Positions 53,892-62,129 of a stretch of DNA of 64,000 nt are shown one piece after another. Below the pieces are notes generated by a model that ran no database searches, was not told the origin of the DNA, and saw nothing but the letters and a program-made list of their open reading frames with translations. The stretch comes from Microlunatus endophyticus (GTDB lineage Bacteria; Actinomycetota; Actinomycetes; Propionibacteriales; Propionibacteriaceae). The translations under genes were made by a program, and so were the position numbers. Position 1 is the first letter of the stretch. Each line of letters begins with the position of its first letter. The stretch is taken from assembly GCF_014646195.1 (NCBI RefSeq), contig NZ_BMMZ01000012.1, forward strand, positions 62,001 through 126,000. Reading direction: 5' to 3'.

Positions 53892-54722
53892 ATGCGCGCG
53901 GGTGAGCCGAGCAGGACGGCGTACGGGGCCGCGATGCATCGGGCGATGCACCAGCAGTTGGAGGGCGGCAGGGTCTTCCGCGATCCGCTGGCCTGGCGGA
54001 TCCTCGGCACCGACTACGACGAGGTGGTCGCCTCCGGCCGATATGTGGACCGGAAGCCGTTGCGGATCATGATCGCCGTACGCCACCGGTTCGGTGAGGA
54101 CCGGCTGGCGGGTGCGATCGAGCGCGGCACCCGGCAGGTGGTGATCCTGGGTGCCGGCCTGGACACTTTCGCCTATCGCAACCCCTTCCCGGACGTGGCC
54201 TGCTACGAGGTCGACTTCCCGGCCACCGGCGCCTGGAAACAGCAGCAGCTGGCAGCAGCCGGGATCGTCGAACCGTCGACCCTGCACCGGGTGGGTGTCG
54301 ACTTCGAGGCCGACGACGACCTGCTGGCCCGTCTGGTCGAGTCCGGATTCGACACCGGTCGGCCTGCGTTCTTCCTGTGGCTGGGCGTCGTTCCGTATCT
54401 GACGCCCGAGGCCGTCCGGCAGACGCTGCGCACGATTGCCGACATATCCGGATCCGAGGTGGTCTTCGACTACACCAATCCGGCCGATCAGCTCTCCGAG
54501 GGCGGCCGGTTGGCGCGCGAGCGCTTCTCGGCCCGGGTCGGCAGGGCCGGTGAGCCGATGGTCGCGACCTTCGACACCGCCGAACTGCACGACCTCCTGG
54601 GCAGGCTCGGATTCAACCAGATCGTCGACCTGGACCGCGATGTGATCCGGACCCGGTTCCTCGGTCTGCCGTCGGACGGCGAGTCCGGTGGCGCCCACGT
54701 GCTGTCAGCGGTGGTCCGATGA
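53892..54722 (+). CDS. Class I SAM-dependent methyltransferase, leucine carboxyl methyltransferase (LCM/Ppm1) family
   Basis: Probable O-methyltransferase; the family has many uncharacterised actinobacterial members. 276 residues. N-terminal SRTAYGAAMHRAMHQQ and RVFRDPLAWRILG are typical of this family, the SAM-binding motif VVILGAGLDTFAYR ends at residue 96, and ACYEVDFPAT and FFLWLGVVPYLTPEAVRQTLRTI follow. The genes around it, adk and map, are normally adjacent, so this gene has been inserted into a conserved housekeeping block. Substrate unknown. ATG at 53892, 73 bp after adk. Confidence 0.85.
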   Translation: MRAGEPSRTAYGAAMHRAMHQQLEGGRVFRDPLAWRILGTDYDEVVASGRYVDRKPLRIMIAVRHRFGEDRLAGAIERGTRQVVILGAGLDTFAYRNPFPDVACYEVDFPATGAWKQQQLAAAGIVEPSTLHRVGVDFEADDDLLARLVESGFDTGRPAFFLWLGVVPYLTPEAVRQTLRTIADISGSEVVFDYTNPADQLSEGGRLARERFSARVGRAGEPMVATFDTAELHDLLGRLGFNQIVDLDRDVIRTRFLGLPSDGESGGAHVLSAVVR

Positions 54723-54738
54723 CGTTCGGCCGGGTCGG

Positions 54739-55596
54739 ATGATGTTCGGCCGCCCGAAGCCCGAGATCAAGACCACCGAACAACTGCTGGTGATGCGTCG
54801 CGCCGGTCTGGTCGTCGCTCGTACGCTGACGGCCGTGCGCGATCAGGTCCGCCCGGGCGTCAGCACGGCCGAACTGGATCAGGTCGCCGCTGAGGTGATC
54901 AGCTCCGCCGGCGCGCAACCGTCCTTCCTCGGCTACGGCGCGGATCGCGACCGTCCCGGATTCCCGGGCGTGATCTGTACGTCGGTCAACGACGAGATCA
55001 TCCACGGCATCCCGGGCGACCGGCGGTTGCAGTCGGGAGACCTGATCTCCGTCGACTGCGGCGCAATCGTCGACGGTTGGCACGGCGACGCCGCGATCAC
55101 GGTCGGAGTCGGCGAGCTCGCGCCGGAGCGGGAACAGCTGAGCGAGGGCACCCGGGACGCGCTGTGGATGGGGATCGGTGTCGCCCGGCTCGGTGGCCGG
55201 GTCGGCGACATCTCAGCAGCCGTGGAAGATCGCATCGACGCGCTGGAGGTCGAGCACGGGCGGTCGTACGGGATCGTCACCGAGTACGTCGGTCACGGGA
55301 TCGGGTCGGCGATGCACCAGGATCCCGACGTGCCCAATGTCGGTCGCGCCGGCCGGGGAACCAAGATCCGACGCGGCCTGGCGCTGGCGATCGAGCCGAT
55401 GATCACGCTCGGATCGGCCGACAACCACGTTGCCGCCGACGGCTGGACCGTGATCACCGACGACGGCAGTCCTGCTGCGCACTGGGAACACACGATCACC
55501 CTCACTGATCACGGGATCTGGGTATTGACGGCCGAGGATGGCGGTGAGGCCGAACTGGGGCGCCGTGGCCTGCCCTTCGGCCCGCTTGCGAATTGA
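54739..55596 (+). CDS. map: Methionine aminopeptidase, type I
   Basis: Removes N-terminal Met from new proteins, cytoplasmic, two-metal enzyme. 285 residues from ATG 54739; ATG 54742 directly follows and is equally possible. Metal and catalytic residues: His in NDEIIHGIPGD, Asp pair in SVDCGAIVDGWHGDAA, His in VGHGIGSAMHQDP, Glu in LAIEPMI, Glu in HWEHTITLT. The C-terminal tail (LGRRGLPFGPLAN) is slightly extended. GATGACGTTCGGCC and GATGATGTTCGGCC are repeated around its start, a small duplication. infA, which normally follows map, is absent. Confidence 0.95.
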   Translation: MMFGRPKPEIKTTEQLLVMRRAGLVVARTLTAVRDQVRPGVSTAELDQVAAEVISSAGAQPSFLGYGADRDRPGFPGVICTSVNDEIIHGIPGDRRLQSGDLISVDCGAIVDGWHGDAAITVGVGELAPEREQLSEGTRDALWMGIGVARLGGRVGDISAAVEDRIDALEVEHGRSYGIVTEYVGHGIGSAMHQDPDVPNVGRAGRGTKIRRGLALAIEPMITLGSADNHVAADGWTVITDDGSPAAHWEHTITLTDHGIWVLTAEDGGEAELGRRGLPFGPLAN

Positions 55597-55664
55597 TCAC
55601 ATCGACGAGGCGGCCGGCGCAAATCACCTGCTGATGCGCGGGACCGCCGCTAAGGTCACAGACC

Positions 55665-56702
55665 ATGTCCCCGATCGTCAGCGCCGAAGGTCTGGTGAAG
55701 CAGTTCCGACGTCCCAAGAAGGGCCCGGGCCTGGCCGGAGCCGTCCGCCACCTGCTGCGTCCGCGGCACGAGACGGTGACCGCGGTCGAGGGCGTCGACC
55801 TGAGCATCGACGAGGGTGAGTCGGTCGCCTACGTCGGCCCGAACGGTGCCGGCAAGTCGACCACCATCAAGCTGCTGACCGGGATCCTCGTCCCGTCGGC
55901 CGGCCGGGTGCAGGTGTGCGGTGTCCGCCCGCACGTCGACCGGCAGGCCAACGCCCGCAACATCAGTGTGGTGTTCGGGCAGCGGACCCAGCTGTGGTGG
56001 GACATCCCGGTGCTCGAGTCCTTCCGGCTGCTCGGCGACATCTATTCGGTCCCGGACGCCGCGTACCGGCGCACGATGGACGAGTTGGTCGACGTACTCG
56101 ATCTTGGTCCGCTGCTCGGCGTGCCGGCCCGGCAGCTCTCGCTGGGCCAGCGGATGCGCTGCGATCTCGGTGCAGCCCTGGTGCATTCGCCGCGGGTGCT
56201 GTTCCTCGACGAGCCGACGATCGGCCTGGACGTCGCGGTCAAGGCCCGACTCCGGGAATTCGTCGGCAGCATGCGGGCCCAGCGCGGGTTGACGGTGCTG
56301 TTGACCTCCCATGACCTCGGCGATATCGAGGAGTTGTGCCCCCGGATGATCATGATCGACAAGGGCCACATCGTCTACGACGGCGCGTTCGCCGAGGTCA
56401 CCCGCCGCTTCGGCTGGGAGCAGAAGGTGGTGGTGACCCTCGCCGACGGAGCCACCGACGCGGCGGCACGGGCCGGTGCGGCGCTGGCCCGGGTGCAGCC
56501 GGTGATCGATGAGACCGCGACCGGGCTGGTGGTCACCTTCGACAGCCGCTCGATCAGCTCCGGCGAAGTGATCAAGGAACTTGCCGTGGCACTGCCGGTT
56601 GTCGATCTTGCTCTGGAGGAGACCTCGGCCGAATCGATCGTGCGCCGGCTGTACGAAGGCAACCTCACCTTCCACCCCGCGGACCAGGAGATCACCCGGT
56701 GA
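55665..56702 (+). CDS. ABC transporter ATP-binding protein (ABC-2 exporter, NatA-like)
   Basis: ATPase of an exporter with two different permeases. 345 residues. Walker A GPNGAGKST at 58-66, Q-loop VVFGQRTQLWWDIPVLESFRLLGDIY, signature LSLGQRMR (Leu in place of the first Gly), Walker B VLFLDEPTIGLD, switch LLTSHDLGDIEELC. The TQLWWDIP stretch and the two permease partners match the subgroup whose membrane parts are of the DUF990/ABC2_membrane_6 type. TAAGGT lies 8 nt before ATG 55665, a possible leaderless -10. The stop overlaps the next gene (GTGA). Confidence 0.92.
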   Translation: MSPIVSAEGLVKQFRRPKKGPGLAGAVRHLLRPRHETVTAVEGVDLSIDEGESVAYVGPNGAGKSTTIKLLTGILVPSAGRVQVCGVRPHVDRQANARNISVVFGQRTQLWWDIPVLESFRLLGDIYSVPDAAYRRTMDELVDVLDLGPLLGVPARQLSLGQRMRCDLGAALVHSPRVLFLDEPTIGLDVAVKARLREFVGSMRAQRGLTVLLTSHDLGDIEELCPRMIMIDKGHIVYDGAFAEVTRRFGWEQKVVVTLADGATDAAARAGAALARVQPVIDETATGLVVTFDSRSISSGEVIKELAVALPVVDLALEETSAESIVRRLYEGNLTFHPADQEITR

Positions 56703-57541
56703 CCGCGATCGGCTCCAATACCCCGGCCTGGCGAGGCCGTACGACACCGGGCTCGAAGTACCTGTCGCTGGCACGGACCACCTTGCAGCAGGCGATCGCC
56801 TACCGGATCACGACGTTCTTCAACGTCGGACTGACCTTCATCTGGGTGATCATCCTCTACTACCTGTGGCGGGCGGCCTACTCCGGTCGGGCGTCGATCG
56901 CCGGGCTGAGCTGGGACCAGATGCGTACCTACGTGGTGATCGCGTACGGCATCAACGCCTTGGTCGGCTGGCGGACCGGGACGGCGATGATGGCCGCTAT
57001 CCGGACCGGCGACGTGGTCTTCGAGATGGTCCGGCCGCTCAACTACTGCACCACCCAGCTGGCCCGGGCGCTGGGGTTCACGGTCGTCGAGGGTGGCATC
57101 AGCATGATCTTCACGCTGGTGATCGGCCTGGTGTTCCTGCACATCCAGGCGCCGGCCACCGTCGCATCGGCACTGCTCTTCGTGCTGGCGTTGATCATCG
57201 GCTTCCTCACCAAGGTCCTGGTCGTCTTCCTGGTGTCACTGCTGACCTTCTGGACGCTCAACGGCATGGGGTTGATGTGGTCCCAGCAGGCGATCATGCA
57301 GATCCTCTCCGGCACGATCGTGCCGCTTGCGCTGATGCCCGGCTGGCTACAGTTCATCGCCAAGGTGCTGCCGTTGCGCGGCATCGTGTCAACGCCGCTG
57401 GAGTTCTACCTCGGCAAGTCGGGTGGCTGGGACGCAGTCGGGCTGATCGGCCTGCAAGCGATCTGGCTGGTGGCGCTCTGGATCGTCGCCAATCTGGCCT
57501 GGAAACGAGCATTCCGGGTCGTCGAGATCCAGGGCGGTTGA
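56699..57541 (+). CDS. ABC-2 family transporter permease, ABC2_membrane_6 type (first of two)
   Basis: Six-helix membrane subunit, 280 residues, GTG start overlapping the ATPase stop. It opens with YLSLARTTLQQAIAYRITTFFNVGLTFIWVIILYYLW and contains FEMVRPLNYCTTQLARALGFTVVEGG, typical for this exporter subgroup. The C-terminal ISTPLEFYLGK-like stretch is IVSTPLEFYLGKSGGW. Pairs with the next gene product as a heterodimer. Substrate unknown. Confidence 0.88.
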   Translation: MTAIGSNTPAWRGRTTPGSKYLSLARTTLQQAIAYRITTFFNVGLTFIWVIILYYLWRAAYSGRASIAGLSWDQMRTYVVIAYGINALVGWRTGTAMMAAIRTGDVVFEMVRPLNYCTTQLARALGFTVVEGGISMIFTLVIGLVFLHIQAPATVASALLFVLALIIGFLTKVLVVFLVSLLTFWTLNGMGLMWSQQAIMQILSGTIVPLALMPGWLQFIAKVLPLRGIVSTPLEFYLGKSGGWDAVGLIGLQAIWLVALWIVANLAWKRAFRVVEIQGG

Positions 57542-57543
57542 TC

Positions 57544-58338
57544 ATGGTCAGGTTGCTGAGGATCTTCTTCCGGCTGCAGTTGGTGCAGTTGCGTTCGGCA
57601 TTGGAGTACAGGGCCGACTTCTGGATCGCCGCGGTCGGCGCGATCCTGCAGCAGTTGGTCAGTATCGTCTTCCTGCTGACCTTCTTCGGCCACGTGACCT
57701 CACTCGGCGGCTGGTCGCTGTGGCAGATCCTCGTCCTGCAGGGTCTGGTGATGGCCGCCGACGGAATCCGGGAGATGTTCGCCGACGGCGTCTGGAAATT
57801 GCGCGCCGATGTCAACGACGGGTCGTTCGACCGCGTCCTGGTGCGTCCGATCCCGCCGGCGCTGCAGCAGTTCACCGCGCTGGCGTCCATCCACGGCATC
57901 GGCAACACCAGCCTCGGACTGGTCGTGTTGGTCCTGGGCCTGGCACGTTCGGATGTCGGCTGGACCTGGTGGTCGGTCCCGGTCCTGGTGCTGACCATCC
58001 TGTGTGGCACGGTCCTGACTGCTTCGATCAGCTTCCTGACCAACATGATCGCCTTCTGGGAGCCGTCGGCGCAGAGCGCCTTCCCCACTCTGGTCGCGTT
58101 GATGCGCGACTTCGCGAAATTCCCGCTGGACGTCTACGGCGCCGGGATCCGGATCGTGATCACCGTCATCCTGCCGTACGGTTTGATCAGCTACTACCCG
58201 AGCCGGCTGGTGCTGGGGGTGGGGGATTCACCGGGCTGGTGGGCGACGACCCCACTGATCGCCGCCGGGGCATCCGCGCTCGCCGCCTCGATCGTCTGGC
58301 GACGCGGACTGAACCACTATCAGGGGGTGGGGAACTGA
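57544..58338 (+). CDS. ABC-2 family transporter permease, ABC2_membrane_6 type (second of two)
   Basis: 264 residues, about six helices. RIFFRLQLVQLRSALEYRADFWIAAVGAILQQLVSIVFLLTFFGHV at the start, NDGSFDRVLVRPIPPALQQFTAL after the second helix (the equivalent of the VRPLN turn of the first permease), and a C-terminal YPSRLVLG. Starts three bases after the first permease. Two unequal permeases with one ATPase is the standard layout for this subgroup. Confidence 0.88.
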   Translation: MVRLLRIFFRLQLVQLRSALEYRADFWIAAVGAILQQLVSIVFLLTFFGHVTSLGGWSLWQILVLQGLVMAADGIREMFADGVWKLRADVNDGSFDRVLVRPIPPALQQFTALASIHGIGNTSLGLVVLVLGLARSDVGWTWWSVPVLVLTILCGTVLTASISFLTNMIAFWEPSAQSAFPTLVALMRDFAKFPLDVYGAGIRIVITVILPYGLISYYPSRLVLGVGDSPGWWATTPLIAAGASALAASIVWRRGLNHYQGVGN

Positions 58339-58339
58339 G

Positions 58340-59185
58340 ATGCCGGGTGCGCCGCTGCGTCCCGACCAGCACCGGGACGAATTGATCAAGCTCGCCCGGG
58401 CCGATGGCCTGGAGGCCGAGCTGGAGATCGATCTCGACAGCTCGGAGTCCAAGGTCGGCTGGGAGAACGTCGTGCTGGACACCGCCGACGGCTGGATCGT
58501 CCGGTTCCCGCGCGATGATGAGGTCGCGTTCGACAGGGAGATGCGGCTGCTCGAGCTGCTCCATGATCGACTTCCGGTGCCGATCCCCAAGATCATCCGC
58601 ACCGGGCGGCGGACAAGGTTCGCCGTCTACCGGCGGCTGGACGGCGCCGGACTGGATGTCACAGGGTTCGAGGCCGCCGATCCACTGACCCGGGACCGGA
58701 GCGCCGGGAGCTTCGGCCGTTTCCTGGCCGCGATGCACGACGCCCTGAGCGAGGACGAGATCACCGAACTCGCCGTGCCATCGATCGACCGGGGTGGCGT
58801 CGACACGACTGCTGAGCGACTGCCGGTCGGGCTGCGTTCGCGCTACAACCGGGTGCGTCAGGAGTTGGGGGAGCGACTGGCCGCGCGACCCGCCCGCCGG
58901 GTGCTGCTGCATGACGACTTCCACCTCGGCAATCTCGTCCTGGACGCGCCATTGGGCCGGCTCTCCGGCGTGTGGGACTTCTCGTGCGTCTGCACCGGCG
59001 ACCCGAGCTTCGAATTCCGTTATCTGCTGGGCGATTCGCGTGAACTGGCCGCCCGGATCGCCAGTGCGTACGCGGCCAGGACCGGTCACGAGATCGATCT
59101 TGGTGTGGCCGCCGCCGCGCTTGTGATGGAAAACGTCTCGGATGCGCTCGAGGAGGGCCGGGATCCCGCGCCGTACCTGACCTGA
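58340..59185 (+). CDS. Aminoglycoside phosphotransferase (APH)-family kinase
   Basis: Small-molecule kinase of the APH/choline kinase fold, cytoplasmic. 281 residues. Nucleotide site around WENVVLDTADGWIVRFPRDDEVAFDREMRLL, catalytic Brenner loop HDDFHLGN at 191-198, and metal-binding GVWDFSCVCTGDPSFEF with Asp213. ATG at 58340 abuts the permease stop, so it is probably in the exporter operon. This could be an antibiotic-modifying enzyme, but most environmental APH-family proteins act on other substrates; resistance should not be assumed. Confidence 0.85.
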   Translation: MPGAPLRPDQHRDELIKLARADGLEAELEIDLDSSESKVGWENVVLDTADGWIVRFPRDDEVAFDREMRLLELLHDRLPVPIPKIIRTGRRTRFAVYRRLDGAGLDVTGFEAADPLTRDRSAGSFGRFLAAMHDALSEDEITELAVPSIDRGGVDTTAERLPVGLRSRYNRVRQELGERLAARPARRVLLHDDFHLGNLVLDAPLGRLSGVWDFSCVCTGDPSFEFRYLLGDSRELAARIASAYAARTGHEIDLGVAAAALVMENVSDALEEGRDPAPYLT

Positions 59186-59231
59186 CGGAACCGGGTCGCA
59201 GCCCGGCCCCGGGCAATGGCAGGCTGTGCGC

Positions 59232-61337
59232 ATGGCATATCCCGAGTCCCGCTTCAGCGACTTCGCCGAGACCCTGCACGGCCGGACCATCGCTGATCCG
59301 TACCGCTGGCTGGAGGATCCGGATTCTGATGAGACCCGGGACTGGGTGCGGCGGCAGAATCTTTACACCGAAGAGGCCTTCGCCGGGATCACCGAGCGGG
59401 CCTGGTTCACCGAGCTGATGAACAAGATCGTCCGACGTCCGCGGGCCGGCGTGCCCAGCAAGCGCGGCGGCAAGTACTTCGTCAACCGCAACGACGGGAC
59501 CCGCAACCAGGACCAATGGTTCGTCGCCGACACTCTCGAGGAGCTGCGCGCCGGTGGCCGGCTCGTGCTCGATCCCAACACCCTGTCCGACGACGGCACC
59601 ACCTCGATCCGCGGTTTCACTGTGAGCAAGGACGGCCACTACCTCAACTACACCGTCAGCGAGGGCGGCAGCGACTGGGTCGATTTCAAACTGATCGAGC
59701 TCGGCACCGGCGAGCATGTCAGCGACGCAGCGATCCAGACGAAGTTCTCCGGTGCGACGTGGCTGCCCGACAACAGCAGTTTCCTCTACTCGTCGGTGCC
59801 GCACGAGGGTCGTGCCGACGGGTCCCAGGCGGGCCAGGTGAAGACGGGCGTCCTGAAGCTGCACCGGGTCGGCGAACCGGAGGAGTCCGACGAGGTCGTC
59901 GTCGACGTCCGGGCGGAATACAACCAGGGCTTCGTCGGTGCTGAGGTGTCGTCGGACAAGAAGTACGTCGTGCTCTATCTGGTCGAGGGCACCGAGCGGG
60001 TCAACCGGCTCTGGGTCTATCGGATCACCGAGGCAGACGGCAGGAACACGCTGTCCGAGCCGATCAAGATCATCGACAAGGCGTACGCCGAATTCGACTT
60101 CGTCCGCAGCGACGGCGACACGATCATTCTCTACACCGACTTCGAAGCTGACCGTGGTCGGATCGTGGAGCTTGATCTGGCGGCGTACGAGAAGACGGGC
60201 GAGCTTGAACTCACCGAGCTGATTGCCGAGACCGAGGACTCGGCGGTCGGGACCGCCGCGGCCGGCGACGAGCTGCTGGTGCTGCGGCTGGTCGACGTAC
60301 AGCCGGTGATCACCCGCTACGGCCTGGACGGCACCGAACTCGGCGCCGTCGACGTGACCGGCGGATCGGTGGTCGGTTGGTGGGCCGATCCGGATTCCGA
60401 CGAATGGTTCGTCGGGCTGTCGACGGTGACCTCGCCGACCCGCGCCTACCGGGTGCAGACCGGCAGCGGTGCGGTCGAGGTGCTGGACGATCTTGTTCCC
60501 TCCGGCGCCGGATTCATCCCGCCTGAGGTACGCGTCGAGCGGCGCCGGGCGACCAGCAAGGACGGCACCGAAGTGCCGTACTTCCTGATCACTCCGCAGA
60601 GCCCTGAGCCTGTCGAAGGGCCGCGTCCCACGCTCCTCTACGGCTACGGCGGCTTCACCATTCCGGTCGAGGCCGACTACCGCCCGGTCTGGCCGGGTTG
60701 GCTGACCGCCGGCGGAGTGATCGCGATCGCCAACCTGCGCGGCGGCACCGAGTACGGCCGCTCCTGGTACGAGGGCGGCCGGCTGGCCAACAAACAGAAC
60801 GTGTTCGACGACTTCATCGCGATCGGCGAGCACCTGATCGAGACCGGCGTCACCAGTCATGATCAACTCGCCATCCATGGCCGCAGTAACGGCGGCCTGC
60901 TGGTCGGGGCGACCATGACCCAGCGTCCTGATCTTGCTGCGGTTGCGCTGCCGGGTGTGGGCGTGATGGACATCCTGAGGTTCCACAAGTTCACCGCCGG
61001 CGCCGCTTGGACTTCCGATTACGGCAATCCCGACGATCCGGAGGACTTCGAGATCGGCCTGGCCTATTCGCCGCTGCACAACATCAAACCGGCGAACTAT
61101 CCCGCGACGTTGATCATGACCGGTGATCATGATGATCGGGTGGTTCCGGCGCACAGCCTGAAATTCGCTGCCACCCTGCAGCAGGCGCAGCAGGGCGATG
61201 CTCCGGTCCTGGCGCGGATCGAGACCCAGACCGGTCACGGGATGGGCAAGCCGATCGCCATGGTTGCGGCGGAGTTGGCTGACATGCTGGCCTTCGCCGC
61301 GCACTACACGGGATTGGTACTGCCCGACCAGGAGTGA
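59232..61337 (+). CDS. Prolyl oligopeptidase (S9A family serine peptidase)
   Basis: Cleaves short peptides after proline; usually cytoplasmic and no signal peptide is seen. 701 residues. N-terminal propeller-closing segment (DPYRWLEDPDSDETRDWVRRQN), seven-bladed propeller to about residue 430, then the alpha/beta hydrolase domain (PTLLYGYGGFTIP, NLRGGTEYGRSW). The catalytic triad is visible: Ser552 in GRSNGGLL, Asp634 in GDHDDRVVP, His669 in TGHGMGKP. Residues 457-464 (SPEPVEGP) come from an inserted dispersed repeat just before the hydrolase domain. ATG 59232 is preferred; GTG 59226 is also possible. Confidence 0.95.
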   Translation: MAYPESRFSDFAETLHGRTIADPYRWLEDPDSDETRDWVRRQNLYTEEAFAGITERAWFTELMNKIVRRPRAGVPSKRGGKYFVNRNDGTRNQDQWFVADTLEELRAGGRLVLDPNTLSDDGTTSIRGFTVSKDGHYLNYTVSEGGSDWVDFKLIELGTGEHVSDAAIQTKFSGATWLPDNSSFLYSSVPHEGRADGSQAGQVKTGVLKLHRVGEPEESDEVVVDVRAEYNQGFVGAEVSSDKKYVVLYLVEGTERVNRLWVYRITEADGRNTLSEPIKIIDKAYAEFDFVRSDGDTIILYTDFEADRGRIVELDLAAYEKTGELELTELIAETEDSAVGTAAAGDELLVLRLVDVQPVITRYGLDGTELGAVDVTGGSVVGWWADPDSDEWFVGLSTVTSPTRAYRVQTGSGAVEVLDDLVPSGAGFIPPEVRVERRRATSKDGTEVPYFLITPQSPEPVEGPRPTLLYGYGGFTIPVEADYRPVWPGWLTAGGVIAIANLRGGTEYGRSWYEGGRLANKQNVFDDFIAIGEHLIETGVTSHDQLAIHGRSNGGLLVGATMTQRPDLAAVALPGVGVMDILRFHKFTAGAAWTSDYGNPDDPEDFEIGLAYSPLHNIKPANYPATLIMTGDHDDRVVPAHSLKFAATLQQAQQGDAPVLARIETQTGHGMGKPIAMVAAELADMLAFAAHYTGLVLPDQE
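60601..60621 (+). repeat. Dispersed palindromic repeat inserted in the oligopeptidase gene
   Basis: Arms GCCCT (60601-60605) and AGGGC (60617-60621) around GAGCCTGTCGA. It encodes SPEPVEG in frame. I recall this sequence as a common dispersed repeat in Actinobacteria and some other GC-rich bacteria, where it appears in proteins as PEPVEG or LSLSKG. A related arm lies at 4129-4143. Confidence 0.6.
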
Positions 61338-61356
61338 TCGGCAAGGCGTTGCCCGG

Positions 61357-61600
61357 TCAGACCTGTCGGCGCATCACGACGTAGTCGCCGGGGTGATAGG
61401 CGTCGCCGCTGCGATGCGTATCGCGCTGGGCACCGGCAACTCGTCGGTCCGGCCGAAGTGGCACCAGCCGACCGGTTCGCCGTTCGCATAGACCAGGATC
61501 CCGTGCGCCTGACCCTTGCCGACCAATTCCCGTACGCCGCGGCCTCGCGCTTGCGCATCAGTTCACGGTGCGGGAAGTGCTTCTGGGAACGGTCGGGCGC
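61357..61600 (-). pseudogene. Broken acetyltransferase-like remnant
   Basis: Reading the minus strand in successive frames gives HFPHRELMRKREAAAYG, then RELVGKGQAHGILVYANG and EPVGWCHFGRTDELP, then DAYHPGDYVVMRRQV and a TGA at 61357. The middle piece resembles the GEPVGWCQFGPxEELP stretch of a GNAT-like group. At least two frameshifts are needed to join the pieces, so no working protein is possible. The assignment is from memory and tentative. Confidence 0.45.
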
Positions 61601-61639
61601 GCCGAGACTCCGCGCCCGTTGCTCGGCGTTGCCGGGTTC

Positions 61640-61747
61640 GGGGGAAGTCCGGGTTGTTGTCCTGGTCGTAGCCGAGGCCTTGGTCCAGAAGGCGGCGGCT
61701 CGGGTGTTGTCGGGGGCGTTCCAGACGATCGATCCGATTCTGAGCAT
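61640..61747 (-). pseudogene. N-terminal fragment of a VOC/glyoxalase-type protein, frameshifted
   Basis: ATG at 61747 begins MLRIGSIVWNAPDNTRAAAF, continuing WTKA, the usual opening of VOC-family (glyoxalase/bleomycin resistance-like) proteins. One missing base after AFWTKA shifts the expected LGYDQDNNPDFPR into another frame, after which the similarity stops and the acetyltransferase-like remnant begins. The gene is both frameshifted and truncated. Confidence 0.6.
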
Positions 61748-61794
61748 GGCCCCAGTTTGGCTGCGTTAGCGGACGTTCGCGTCCTGTTTCTGCG

Positions 61795-61877
61795 GTGGAA
61801 GTTGAGAAGGGTGGCAAGTTCCGACTTCTGGCCGGTACAGCCGCCGAACTCGTCCGTGAGGACCGAGACGGACGATG
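61795..61877 (+). pseudogene. C-terminal remnant of a VapB/Phd-type antitoxin
   Basis: One frame ends VEVEKGGKFRLLAGTAAELV, then REDRDGR and TGA, the kind of tail seen on antitoxins paired with PIN toxins. The TGA overlaps the ATG of the PIN fragment (ATGA), the usual antitoxin-toxin arrangement. No N-terminal DNA-binding part can be found upstream, so only about 25 codons survive. Confidence 0.45.
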
Positions 61878-62120
61878 ACTCCAGGGCTCGTCGTGGACGC
61901 GTCGGTCGCGCTCAAGTGGTTGATTGATCTGGGGATTCACCTTCTTGATTCGACGGCGGTATGGCCGCACACACTCGAGGCTGCGCTGCAATGGCAGGTG
62001 ACGACCTACGACGCGGTCTACGTCCTGACCGCATTGGACCAGGGCACCGAGCTGGTGACGGCTGATACGCGCCTGCACGCAAGCTGTTCGCCGCTCGGAC
62101 TGCCGATGAGACTCGTCTGA
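61875..62120 (+). pseudogene. vapC: PIN-domain (VapC-like) toxin with internal deletion
   Basis: 81 residues where intact VapC has about 130. The N-terminus LVVDASVALKWL keeps the first catalytic Asp, and the C-terminal half (LGIHLLDSTAVWPHTLEAALQW, TTYDAVYVLTALDQGTELVTADTRL) keeps the second acidic cluster. Roughly 50 residues between them are missing, including the region with the conserved Glu (normally LxxxEVxNAL). The frame is still open, so a short product could be made, but RNase activity is unlikely. Nothing else coding is seen at 61748-61794. Confidence 0.6.
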
Positions 62121-62129
62121 TCGATGTCA

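Noticed and set aside
61304..61747. 147-codon minus-strand frame read as one intact gene
   Set aside because: Only its first 24 residues look like a real protein; after that the family-like sequence continues in other frames, so it is a frameshifted remnant.
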